Positions 45,819 to 54,010 of a stretch of DNA of 64,000 bases are shown in pieces. Source of the stretch: Gracilimonas sp046602855 (GTDB lineage Bacteria; Bacteroidota; Rhodothermia; Balneolales; Balneolaceae); assembly GCF_046602855.1 (NCBI RefSeq), contig NZ_JBKINJ010000001.1:1798001-1862000 (forward strand), written 5' to 3'. Position numbers and translations under genes: made by a program. The first letter of the stretch is position 1; the number at the start of each line of letters is the position of its first letter. The notes under the pieces are model-generated. The model was not told the origin of the DNA, ran no database searches, and saw only the letters and a list, made by a program, of their open reading frames with translations.

Positions 45819-46637
45819 ATGAGCAGTTTATTCAAGAGATCTAAAATATTACCCTTATTAATCCTTTTATTAACAGTATTTGTATTTGCTGCCTGCAGCA
45901 CTAATGAAGAAGCCGGCACAGGTACCCTCAAAGTTTCACTGACTGATGCCCCTGTAAATTATGAGCAAGTAAACATAGAAGTCCTTCAGGTACTCGTCAA
46001 CAAAGACGGTGATTCTGAAGACACTACAGGAACCGGTTGGGAAGCTATCATGAGTGATTCCATTGTTGTTAATTTACTTGATTACCAAAACGGCGCTACT
46101 CTTGAACTTGGAGAAGCCGAGCTGGAAGCAGGAAGATATAATCAGATCCGCCTCTTACTTGGAAATGATAACAATGTAGTTGTAGGTGGAGAAACCATTC
46201 CTTTAAAAACTCCAAGTGCACAACAGTCAGGTTATAAGCTGAACGTTCAGGCTGATGTTGAGGCAGGTCAGGTCTACGATCTGGTCATTGACTTCGATGC
46301 TTCACAATCCATTGTACAAACCGGTAATAGCGGCTATATCCTGAAACCGGTTCTTAGAACCGTTAACCTACAGGAACAGGGCAGCATTTCAGGTACAGTT
46401 CTTCCACTGGAAGCTGAACCTTTCGTGTATGCCATCATGGATGAAGATACCGTTGGAACACAAACTGATGATGAAGGTTTTTTCCAATTGGTTGGACTGA
46501 ATGAAGGAACCTATAATGTTCTCATTGAACCAACCTCAGAAGCTTATGCCGATTCACTTGTTGAAGGCATTGAGTTAGATGACGGCGAACAGTACGCCTT
46601 CGAAGAAACCATTCAGCTTGAGTCTGCCGCTAACTAA
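45819..46637 (+). CDS. DUF4382 lipoprotein
   Basis: 272 residues with lipobox FAAC after a hydrophobic signal. GTLKVSLTDAPVNYEQVNIE, VNLLDYQNG and AGRYNQIRLLLGNDN are the typical DUF4382 strands. YKLNVQADVEAGQVYDLVID follows, and a carboxypeptidase-regulatory-like domain (ISGTVLPLE...TDDEGFFQLVGLNEGTYNV) ends the protein. Family members are envelope lipoproteins of unknown function. The gene stands alone and a clear terminator follows. Confidence 0.85.
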   Translation: MSSLFKRSKILPLLILLLTVFVFAACSTNEEAGTGTLKVSLTDAPVNYEQVNIEVLQVLVNKDGDSEDTTGTGWEAIMSDSIVVNLLDYQNGATLELGEAELEAGRYNQIRLLLGNDNNVVVGGETIPLKTPSAQQSGYKLNVQADVEAGQVYDLVIDFDASQSIVQTGNSGYILKPVLRTVNLQEQGSISGTVLPLEAEPFVYAIMDEDTVGTQTDDEGFFQLVGLNEGTYNVLIEPTSEAYADSLVEGIELDDGEQYAFEETIQLESAAN

Positions 46638-46659
46638 CCACTAAGATCATTTTTTACCC

Positions 46660-46696
46660 AAAGCCCGCCTGTTAACGCAGACGGGCTTTTCTTTTA
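46660..46696 (+). terminator. Terminator after the DUF4382 gene
   Basis: AAGCCCGCCTG pairs with CAGACGGGCTT around TTAACG with one mismatch near the top, followed by TTTCTTTT. Confidence 0.92.
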
Positions 46697-46782
46697 TATA
46701 TTATTCCTTTCCGATATGTACCATGAGTTACATAATTTTATCTATTTTCGGCTCCACTGACAGACAGATTTAAATTCAGATC

Positions 46783-47970
46783 ATGCAAAGCAGAGAGTTT
46801 TATAACTCACTTAATGTGGTTACCAGTTTCAGGGATGTTTCCAAGCCTGATGTCTATACGCCTCTGTCCGACGATACCTACCTTGCGATAGCTGATGTAC
46901 GCGGCTCTACGGATGCCATAAGATTGGGTAAGTATAAGGAAGTCAACATGGCAGGAGCATCCATCATTGCAGCTCTGAATAACTTCTATTTCGAAAACGA
47001 CCTACTGCCTTACCTTTTCGGAGGCGACGGCTCTCTGCTGGTTTTGCCGGATCATGGTATTGAAGAGGTAAAGAGTATTCTGGCATTCTGTAGAAAAGCC
47101 GTTAAAGACGCTTATGATCTTGAAATGTCCGTTGGCGTTGTATCCATGAAAGAGCTCAGACGTCACGGGCACGATATTGGCGTGGCACGACTAAAATTAT
47201 CTGAGTTCATAGACCAATCCATTTTCTGGGGCAGCGGTGTGACCTTCGCAGAAGATCTCGTCAAAGAAAATAACCGGCTTGAGAGCGTCACACCCGTTGA
47301 AGCGGATCTGTCAGGACTGGAGTGCCGTTGGAATCAAGTAGCCAGCGATAAGGATGAGGTGGCAGCCTATCTCATACAGGCTGTTGGAACAGATAATGAA
47401 CAGGTCAGGATCTATGAAGAATGTTTTGGCAGGATCGAAGAGATCTACGGAAAGGAGGAAGATTATAATCCTTTAAAGGAAGAGTCTCTAACCATGACAT
47501 TTAATCCTGCGCTACTTGGAGTTGAATGGAAACTCCAAACACAGCCGCCCACATTTTTCAGAAAGATCAAGTACATCACCAAAATGATCTTCCAGCATGT
47601 TACCGGTTTTTACCTCATGAAATTCATAAAAAAAATATTCCAAACGAACTGGGGTGATTACAAACCTGATCTTGTACGTCATGCTGATTATAAGAAATTT
47701 GGAGACGGACTCCGTTTTGTAGCCTCCGGAACTATAGAACAGCGCATGAATATGACCAAATTTTTGGAGAGCATGTTCCAACAGAAAAAACTGGCTTATG
47801 GCATTCACCCCTCATTCGCGGCTATGGTTACCTGCTACGTTCGGAATTACCAAAGCAACCATATTCACTTCGTGGATGGTTCAAATGGCGGTTATGCCAA
47901 AGCCTCTCAGGACCTTAAATTGAGAAGAAAAAAACTGGATTCTCAAAAAGATCAAAACCCAGATCTTTGA
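46783..47970 (+). CDS. DUF3095 protein, class III cyclase-like
   Basis: 395 residues matching DUF3095. The N-terminal half reads like a nucleotide-cyclase catalytic domain: IADVRGST (36-43, Asp38 as candidate metal ligand) and FGGDGSLLVL (79-88, Asp82), then MSVGVVSMKELRRHG. The middle and C-terminal parts (for example DYKKFGDGLRFVASGT and HFVDGSNGGYAKAS) look like a second related lobe. Activity is not established for the family, and the product, if any, is unknown. It is cytoplasmic, with no membrane signal. Confidence 0.75.
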   Translation: MQSREFYNSLNVVTSFRDVSKPDVYTPLSDDTYLAIADVRGSTDAIRLGKYKEVNMAGASIIAALNNFYFENDLLPYLFGGDGSLLVLPDHGIEEVKSILAFCRKAVKDAYDLEMSVGVVSMKELRRHGHDIGVARLKLSEFIDQSIFWGSGVTFAEDLVKENNRLESVTPVEADLSGLECRWNQVASDKDEVAAYLIQAVGTDNEQVRIYEECFGRIEEIYGKEEDYNPLKEESLTMTFNPALLGVEWKLQTQPPTFFRKIKYITKMIFQHVTGFYLMKFIKKIFQTNWGDYKPDLVRHADYKKFGDGLRFVASGTIEQRMNMTKFLESMFQQKKLAYGIHPSFAAMVTCYVRNYQSNHIHFVDGSNGGYAKASQDLKLRRKKLDSQKDQNPDL

Positions 47971-47991
47971 TCCTATTAACACATCTTAGTT

Positions 47992-48456
47992 TCAGTTAAG
48001 TAATAGCTGTGTATCACGGTTTAAATTTTCGATAATAAAACCGGGTATTCTTCCAGCGGGATAATTTGGGATCTCGTTTACCTCTCCTATCAAAATTCGC
48101 CCTGCATGACCCATTCGTTCATGTGGCAGGCAAAAGTAATCGTAAACCCCCTCTACCTCTAGCTTTAAATTCCAACTTTCACCAGCTGTTAGCATGCCTG
48201 AATTAAATGGAACTGCTTCATCTGGTATACGTAATAGACGTCTGTTTTGGGGATGATAGGCGGTGACCGTGTGCAAACCCTCTACCACTTCAAATCTTAT
48301 AACATCACCTGGTTGAGCCTGAAGAACCCTTGGTTCAAATCGGGCATCCTCTGCGGTTCCTAGAACCCGAACTGTAAGCGTATCGGACGGTGAAGCATTG
48401 GCAAAACCGGCCAATGCCAACAGTATTAAAAGAGGTATGTAAATTCGAATATTCAT
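47992..48456 (-). CDS. Secreted cupredoxin (plastocyanin-like)
   Basis: 154 residues from the ATG at 48456, which opens a signal peptide. The type 1 copper ligands are readable: His62 in VEGLHTVTAY, then Cys109, His112 and Met115 in YFCLPHERMGH. Probable electron carrier of the periplasm and candidate donor to NirK, whose cluster it closes. A degenerate 9-bp repeat separates it from the SCO gene. Confidence 0.85.
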   Translation of the reverse strand: MNIRIYIPLLILLALAGFANASPSDTLTVRVLGTAEDARFEPRVLQAQPGDVIRFEVVEGLHTVTAYHPQNRRLLRIPDEAVPFNSGMLTAGESWNLKLEVEGVYDYFCLPHERMGHAGRILIGEVNEIPNYPAGRIPGFIIENLNRDTQLLLN

Positions 48457-48469
48457 TATATGATTAACC

Positions 48470-48505
48470 AAATCAGTGATCCGCAATATCTGCGTTATCC
48501 GTGTT
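48470..48505. repeat. Degenerate 9-bp tandem repeat
   Basis: AATCAGTG is followed by ATCCGCAAT, ATCTGCGTT and ATCCGTGTT. The nonamers lie in the gap before the cupredoxin gene and are of a different type from the heptamers elsewhere. Confidence 0.6.
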
Positions 48506-48543
48506 CTATTTCACTTTAGACAAAAGGAGAATTCGATTCGCAG

Positions 48544-49164
48544 CTACATGTTTTTCAATATGGCGTCTATTACTGAGGCAGCTTCATCCATAGGTTGATT
48601 CAAACCCTCTACTCGTTTAGCCACGTTCCCTTCTCCATCCAGAACGGTTATCAGATTTGAGTGGGCAAAATTACCATTGCTGTCTTTTTGATACTTCACA
48701 CCCAACATCATCGCCAGCATTCTGATATCCGTATCCTTACCGGTCACAAAATGCCATCCGGAAATATCCAACTGTTCATCTTTCGCATATTCAGCTAAAA
48801 CCTCCGGGGAGTCATTTTCTGTATCAAAAGAAACAGCCAGTACGTTAACGCTTTCTTTGGATTGCTCACTCAGTGAACTGAAGAGTCTCCAGGTATCCTG
48901 AATCAGGATCGGACACACCTGGGTACAGTTGCCGTAAAACATGACCACGATCACAGGTTCGCCTGTAAAATCAAAGAGTTGTACCTCTTCATTTCTGTGG
49001 GTAATGAACTCATTATCAAGATGATAAAGCGAATGCCCGGATTGCACCTCGCCTGCCTTCAGTGCTTCCTGTTTATGGTTGTGTTGGTGATGCACATCCT
49101 GTGCAAATACCTTACCTGAGCTATAAATCAAGAAAAATGATAGTATGACAAAAAGTAACCTCAT
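48544..49164 (-). CDS. SCO1/SenC family copper chaperone
   Basis: 206 residues with a signal peptide and a His-rich N-terminus (HHQHNH, 25-30). The thioredoxin fold shows FYGNCTQVCPIL with Cys80 and Cys84, and His168 in NFAHSN as third copper ligand. SCO proteins deliver copper to oxidases or to copper reductases, here most simply to NirK. Its ATG overlaps the stop of the FGE-like gene (ATGA, 49161-49164). Confidence 0.92.
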   Translation of the reverse strand: MRLLFVILSFFLIYSSGKVFAQDVHHQHNHKQEALKAGEVQSGHSLYHLDNEFITHRNEEVQLFDFTGEPVIVVMFYGNCTQVCPILIQDTWRLFSSLSEQSKESVNVLAVSFDTENDSPEVLAEYAKDEQLDISGWHFVTGKDTDIRMLAMMLGVKYQKDSNGNFAHSNLITVLDGEGNVAKRVEGLNQPMDEAASVIDAILKNM

Positions 49165-49973
49165 AGGGTAGCCTCATTTTTTGTTTGTTTGGATCTTACC
49201 GGTTCATCATAGGCGCAACGGAAACCTAACATGCCGGTGGTTATCTTTGGATTGAAACTCATTCTTGTTATATATCTGATGGAGGCAGCATAACTATAAA
49301 TACTGTTTAGGGTTTGCATTCTGCCAACAGTTCCACAATCGAGTGAGAGCTCATCTGCAATGATAGGCTTAAAATCAGCTACCCATTCCATCACAAGACC
49401 AAATTGATCTTTGACCCCCTCAGTTGTCTCTATTCCTGTTGAACCAACTTCGGGCAGGTTATTAACATCTATTCCTGAATACCAGCTTACCAGTTTACTG
49501 CTGAACCGATTCATCTCAGCTACATCATCTATACCAAGCAGTTGGGCTGAATATTCCCACTCATTCAAGCTAGGCAACCTTCCACCCTGTGCTGAACAAT
49601 ATGCATTTGCAGCATACCACGACACTCTGGTAACCGGTCGGTTTTCACCAGTTGATTCATAATCAGGCTTAAGGTCAGAGATCCAATTTCTCAGATAACC
49701 ATCGTAGGTAAAAATTGGAGGAATCTCAGAACGTCTCCAATCCGGGTTAAATCTCAGAAATTCAACATACTTCTCGTTGGTAACAACGGTATCATCCATA
49801 TAAAAAGAATCAACCTGAATGGGTTCACCTTTTACTTCCGGAAGAACAGAATGGAATGAGCCCGCAGGAATAAACACTCTTGTTGCTTGTGAAAACACTA
49901 TTTCGGGTATGAAAGTGGCTAACACAAAAACTAACAGGACCGTAAATACGGGTATATTCTTTTGGGATCTCAT
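49161..49973 (-). CDS. Secreted formylglycine-generating-enzyme-like protein of the nir cluster
   Basis: 270 residues from the ATG at 49973, with a signal peptide (cut near VFSQ). SUMF1/FGE-sulfatase fold: VFIPAGSF, DDTVVTNEKYVEFL, PVTRVSWYAANAYCSAQGGR and LPSLNEWEYSAQ, ending MLGFRCAY. The GFRC end supplies one active cysteine, but a second cysteine in the family position is not evident. Proteins of this fold recur beside nirK in Bacteroidota, where they may help assemble or donate to the enzyme. This is inference. Confidence 0.8.
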   Translation of the reverse strand: MRSQKNIPVFTVLLVFVLATFIPEIVFSQATRVFIPAGSFHSVLPEVKGEPIQVDSFYMDDTVVTNEKYVEFLRFNPDWRRSEIPPIFTYDGYLRNWISDLKPDYESTGENRPVTRVSWYAANAYCSAQGGRLPSLNEWEYSAQLLGIDDVAEMNRFSSKLVSWYSGIDVNNLPEVGSTGIETTEGVKDQFGLVMEWVADFKPIIADELSLDCGTVGRMQTLNSIYSYAASIRYITRMSFNPKITTGMLGFRCAYDEPVRSKQTKNEATL

Positions 49974-49997
49974 GATGTTAGTTTTTCTTTTATAAAC

Positions 49998-50026
49998 CAC
50001 CGGAGCGAATGCTATTCGGCCCGGTG
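49998..50026 (-). promoter_or_regulatory. Intercistronic hairpin between nirK and the FGE-like gene
   Basis: CACCGG pairs with CCGGTG and, inside a 2x2 internal loop, CGAAT pairs with ATTCG around a 3-nt loop. No T run follows, so it probably stabilises or attenuates the nirK transcript instead of fully ending it. Confidence 0.55.
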
Positions 50027-50089
50027 ATATGTTTTTCAGGTTTTAAACCGCTGGATATTCGCAAAATTATCGTACCCTTGGTCTATTCA

Positions 50090-51223
50090 CTATTTCTTAC
50101 GAGGACCTGCTTTAAGGGTACCTGTTGCGCCTTTTTCTGCATCTACAAACTCATGGTCTATCAGAATGTATTTTCCTTCTTCAGGTACGATCATATCCAT
50201 GGTTGCTGAACCGGATGCTCCTAAAAGTACAGTCTGCATTCCTCGCATCTCGTTGAAAGGGTGTCCTTCAAGCCACACTCTGTCAAAGATCCCTCCGATC
50301 ACGTGGAAACTGGATGTTCCGCTTGGTCCATTATTACTAAAGTGAAAGCGAACTCGGTCGCCTGCATTGGCTTTAAGTGGTTGGTCATGCAGAATGGTTT
50401 GGTGGCCATTAAATACTACGTGTGAAGGATTGTTATTATATGCCCCATCAAAATCGAACTGATAAAGATCACCTTCACCTTTAGTTAGATAATATTCGCT
50501 CTGTACGATCACATACTCGTGGTCCACTTCATAATCATCGGTGTAACCTTCTTTGGGAGATACAACAACTACACCGTGCTGACCCATCGCAGTGTGCATC
50601 AATACACTAGGAGTTCCACAGTGATAGATGTAAGTACCAGGATAGTTCGCTATCCAATCAAATTTAATAGTCTCGCCAGGGCCAATCGTTCTCCACTTAT
50701 CGTCTTTAGCTACCGTACCTGCATGGAAATCCATTGAGTGAGGCATCGGCATTATACTTGGCTGATTTTTTTGATAATCATTACTTGCTACCTGGTTCAT
50801 AAATGGAGAACCACCCTTTGCAGGATCTGTAATGGTGACTTCTTCATCCGAGCGGTTTTTCATTACAAATGTAATTCGATCTCCTTCACGTACATGGAGT
50901 ACCGGCCCCGGAACAGTTCCACCAAAGGTCCATGCCTGATAGCGAACACCTTCAGCCACTTCAATTTCCTGAACAATGATATCGATGCGAACTTCATGAT
51001 GTTTGTTTCCTTCATAATCAAGGGTTGCAAGGTTTGGCAGTTGAGTTATATACTCGCCTACTACAGGAGGCCCGTTGTAATCTTCCGTATAAACTTCAGC
51101 TTCAGGCATCCCAAAGGTCATGCCGTCAATTTTATATTCTTCTGTTTGTGCCGACAAGAAGGAAGTCATGCCGAAGATCAGCATTCCTGTCAGAATGGTG
51201 ATTTTTGTGATTGCGCTTTTCAT
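50090..51223 (-). CDS. nirK: Copper-containing nitrite reductase NirK
   Basis: Reduces nitrite to nitric oxide in the periplasm. 377 residues, signal peptide at 1-25 (cut after LSAQ). Two cupredoxin domains. Type 1 copper ligands are His162, Cys202, His210 and Met213. Type 2 ligands are His167, His201 and His307 (SFHVIGGIFDRV), with catalytic Asp165 in PHSMDFHAG and probably His279 in TILHDQPL. The HTAM spacing before the Met ligand is shorter than in Alcaligenes NirK. It heads a run with the FGE-like, SCO and cupredoxin genes. Confidence 0.95.
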   Translation of the reverse strand: MKSAITKITILTGMLIFGMTSFLSAQTEEYKIDGMTFGMPEAEVYTEDYNGPPVVGEYITQLPNLATLDYEGNKHHEVRIDIIVQEIEVAEGVRYQAWTFGGTVPGPVLHVREGDRITFVMKNRSDEEVTITDPAKGGSPFMNQVASNDYQKNQPSIMPMPHSMDFHAGTVAKDDKWRTIGPGETIKFDWIANYPGTYIYHCGTPSVLMHTAMGQHGVVVVSPKEGYTDDYEVDHEYVIVQSEYYLTKGEGDLYQFDFDGAYNNNPSHVVFNGHQTILHDQPLKANAGDRVRFHFSNNGPSGTSSFHVIGGIFDRVWLEGHPFNEMRGMQTVLLGASGSATMDMIVPEEGKYILIDHEFVDAEKGATGTLKAGPRKK

Positions 51224-51266
51224 AGGATCTATGGTTTGGTTGGTTTTAAAGAATTAAGAGTATTTT

Positions 51267-51281
51267 ATCTTAAAATAAGAT
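51267..51281. promoter_or_regulatory. Inverted repeat upstream of nirK
   Basis: ATCTTA-AAA-TAAGAT lies 44-58 bp before the nirK ATG, a plausible operator position. It is not an FNR-type TTGAT-N4-ATCAA box. Confidence 0.4.
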
Positions 51282-51364
51282 GTTTATAATTCATACTAAT
51301 TTTATGATACGCCTTCATTGTGAATATTTGATAAATTTCAGGGAATTAAATTCTAACGATGAGG

Positions 51365-52411
51365 TCACATTGTTTCCCTGTCCCTCTTATGAGAGTTTTT
51401 TCTGATCACCGGAGCTACTTCTGTCGCAAACAAATGAATGGACTTCAGAAGCTTTTCATGCGGAACACTCCCCACACTCATTTGAAGTAAAAAGCGGTCG
51501 TGTCCAAAGATCTCATGCTGATACATGATCTTGTCAATGATATCCTGTGGACTTCCAACTACATTCGCTCCTTCCAGTGTGATCGAGGCATCAAACTGTT
51601 GACGTGACATCGGAGGCCAGCCCCTCTCCTTTCCGATCTTATCCATGGTGGTTTTGAAGGCAGGGAATGCCGTATCGGCGGCCTTTTGTGTAGTTTCTGC
51701 GATGAAGCCATGAGAGTTTATACTGACCCGCTGTTCAGGCTGATCGTAATCGGCTGCTCCTTGTTTATGAATATCTGCCATTTGCTTGAATTGTTTTGGC
51801 ATACCACCAATGATTGCTATCGCCATAGGCATACCCATTGCGCCAGCTTCATAGGCTGATTTTGGGGTTCCACCCACCGCTCGCCAAACAGGCAGTTTCT
51901 CTTGATAAGGCTGAGGATACACACCTCTGTTATTAATATCAGGTCGATATTTTCCCTCCCAGGAAATAACTTCATCTTCGCGCAATTTCATGAGTAGTTG
52001 AAGTTTCTCAAGGAAAAGGTCCTCATAATCTTGAAGGTCATACCCAAACAGAGGAAAGGATTCGACAAACGATCCCCTTCCCACCATGATCTCTGCCCTG
52101 CCCTTCGACAGCTGATCGATCGTTGAGAACTGTTGATACACTCTCACGGGATCTTCTGACCCTAAAACCGTTACGGCAGAACTCAGTTTGATGTTTTTTG
52201 TGCGAGCTGCTGCTGCCGCTAAAAGTGTGGATGGTGAGGATGAAACATATTCCTCTCGATGATGTTCCCCAATTGCATAAACATCTAAACCCAATTCATC
52301 CGCCAGTTCAACCTCTTCCATAAGGTTTTCTAATCTTTCAGATGGGCTGATCCTTTTCTCTGTACTTTCAATCGGGGTGTTCTCAACAAAAGTGTAAATA
52401 CCTAGTTCCAT
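51365..52411 (-). CDS. LLM-class flavin-dependent monooxygenase
   Basis: 348 residues of the luciferase-like TIM-barrel family. MELGIYTFVENTP at the start, VYAIGEHHREEY, KLSSAVTVLGSEDPVRVYQ and MVGRGSFVESFPLFGYDL are typical of the bacterial-luciferase branch that uses reduced FMN and oxygen. The substrate is unknown. It is preceded by a perfect 12-bp inverted repeat (52418-52451) within its leader, the likely control site. Confidence 0.88.
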   Translation of the reverse strand: MELGIYTFVENTPIESTEKRISPSERLENLMEEVELADELGLDVYAIGEHHREEYVSSSPSTLLAAAAARTKNIKLSSAVTVLGSEDPVRVYQQFSTIDQLSKGRAEIMVGRGSFVESFPLFGYDLQDYEDLFLEKLQLLMKLREDEVISWEGKYRPDINNRGVYPQPYQEKLPVWRAVGGTPKSAYEAGAMGMPMAIAIIGGMPKQFKQMADIHKQGAADYDQPEQRVSINSHGFIAETTQKAADTAFPAFKTTMDKIGKERGWPPMSRQQFDASITLEGANVVGSPQDIIDKIMYQHEIFGHDRFLLQMSVGSVPHEKLLKSIHLFATEVAPVIRKNSHKRDRETM

Positions 52412-52417
52412 GATGCA

Positions 52418-52451
52418 TCTTTACTTTAATTCTTTAATGTTAAAGTAAAGA
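52418..52451. promoter_or_regulatory. 12-bp perfect inverted repeat in the leader of the monooxygenase gene
   Basis: TCTTTACTTTAA and TTAAAGTAAAGA are separated by 10 bp and end 6 bp before the ATG at 52411. It could be an operator at the ribosome-binding region or a hairpin that hides it. The divergent fetAB unit starts at 52563. Confidence 0.6.
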
Positions 52452-52562
52452 TAATTCCATAGAATTATATCTTGCAGCAGATCGATATGTTCAATTACCG
52501 CTATCACTTTAATCATTCTGCAAATTTCTTATACTCTACCCATTCATTAACAGAAAGCGATC

Positions 52563-53201
52563 ATGAGTAATAGCACTATCTTTTCACTGTCCAATTTATA
52601 TTTCAGTTATCCAACTGAAAGTATATTTAAAAATTTTAGCCTAACGGTTCGCCCCGGAGAAAAAATAGTGATCAAAGGAGAGTCCGGTTCCGGTAAAACA
52701 ACTTTATTCAGAATATTACTTGGTTTTGAAACACCCGATAAAGGAACTATAACTTACAAAGAGAACGAATATTCAAAGGATATCACACACCGCCTTAGAC
52801 GGGAAGTTACATGGCTCCCTCAGGACCTGAACCTGGGCTCGGGCAAAACAGCGGACCTTATTGAATTCATTTTTGAATTTCAGGCAAACATGGATAACAA
52901 ACCTGAAAGTACTGAGATCATTGATACGCTTGAGAAAATGGGGCTTTCCGGAGATACAATGGAAAGCACCTTTAGTGATCTATCAACAGGGCAAAGACAG
53001 CGAGTTGGTCTTGCTACATGCTTACTTCTGAAAAGAGATGTTATACTTCTGGATGAACCAACTTCTGCTTTGGATCTTGAATCAAAGCAGAAGGTAGCTG
53101 AATTGCTGTTAAAAAATGATCGGACCATCATTTCCACCTCACACGACCCTTGGTGGGTAGAACGATGCGAACGGGTCATTGAATTAAACAACGGATCATA
53201 A
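52563..53201 (+). CDS. fetA: ABC transporter ATPase, FetA-like
   Basis: 212 residues, a compact ATPase. Walker A GESGSGKTT (39-47), Q-loop WLPQDLNLG, signature LSTGQRQRV and Walker B VILLDEPTSALD are present. It lies 10 bp before the FetB-type permease gene, so the pair should form an exporter. In E. coli FetAB exports iron and relieves oxidative stress, and a similar role is inferred here. Confidence 0.85.
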   Translation: MSNSTIFSLSNLYFSYPTESIFKNFSLTVRPGEKIVIKGESGSGKTTLFRILLGFETPDKGTITYKENEYSKDITHRLRREVTWLPQDLNLGSGKTADLIEFIFEFQANMDNKPESTEIIDTLEKMGLSGDTMESTFSDLSTGQRQRVGLATCLLLKRDVILLDEPTSALDLESKQKVAELLLKNDRTIISTSHDPWWVERCERVIELNNGS

Positions 53202-53211
53202 TAACAAAACC

Positions 53212-54003
53212 ATGGATATAATTGACCTTAGCTGGTGGCAACTTGGGATCGGTTTTTTCATCCTCATTATTCCCGCCTGGATATTGTGGAGGTACAAGAC
53301 CGGGCTTAATAAAAGACTAGGTATAGCGACCGTTCGAATGACCCTGCAGTTGCTGTTTGTAGGATACTATCTGGAGTACCTCTTCGAACTGGATAATGCC
53401 TGGCTGAATGCAGCCTGGATCATGGTCATGGTTCTTGTTGCTGATTTTGCTACAATCGACCGCAGTGAACTGAATCGTAAGCGATCTCTGATCATCCCTA
53501 TTTTTCTCGCCACATTCTTTGGCATTATTGTGATAGATATGTTCTTTCTGGAAGCGGTGATCCAATTGCCCAAATTTTTATCTGCCCAATACACTATTCC
53601 TATCACCGGGATGGTATTGGGTAATTGTCTTAGAAGTAATGTGATCGGGATCAATGCTTTTTATCACAGCCTGAATGAGCATAAAGAGCGATATCGTTTT
53701 TACCTTTGTTGTGGTGCCACCCGGAACGAAGCTGTCTTCCCGTTTTTCAGGGATGCTCTGAAGAAATCTGCCAATCCTACCCTGGCTTCCATGGCAACCA
53801 TAGGATTAGTCTCTCTTCCGGGTATGATGACCGGTCAGATACTTAGTGGGAGTTCACCCCTTATCGCCATCAAGTATCAAATAATGATCATGTTGGCTAT
53901 CTTTTCAGGAACGGTTCTATCCGTTTACCTTGGGATCAGACTGAGCAATCAGTTCGTTTTCAATGAAAATGACGTGCTTGACGAGACCATTCTGAAGAAA
54001 TAG
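53212..54003 (+). CDS. fetB: ABC transporter permease, FetB/UPF0014 family
   Basis: 263 residues with about seven membrane helices. RMTLQLLFVGYYLEYLF near residue 42, YTIPITGMVLGNCLRS, the CGATRNEAVFPFFRDALKKS coupling loop, and SLPGMMTGQILSGSSPLIAI with KYQIMI are hallmarks of UPF0014/FetB. Partner of the ATPase just upstream. The 3' end lies 7 bp from the convergent oxidoreductase gene. Confidence 0.9.
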   Translation: MDIIDLSWWQLGIGFFILIIPAWILWRYKTGLNKRLGIATVRMTLQLLFVGYYLEYLFELDNAWLNAAWIMVMVLVADFATIDRSELNRKRSLIIPIFLATFFGIIVIDMFFLEAVIQLPKFLSAQYTIPITGMVLGNCLRSNVIGINAFYHSLNEHKERYRFYLCCGATRNEAVFPFFRDALKKSANPTLASMATIGLVSLPGMMTGQILSGSSPLIAIKYQIMIMLAIFSGTVLSVYLGIRLSNQFVFNENDVLDETILKK

Positions 54004-54010
54004 GTATCTA

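Noticed and set aside
51296..51345. FNR box before nirK
   Set aside because: Only a half match (TTTGATAAAT) is seen. The symmetric second half is absent.
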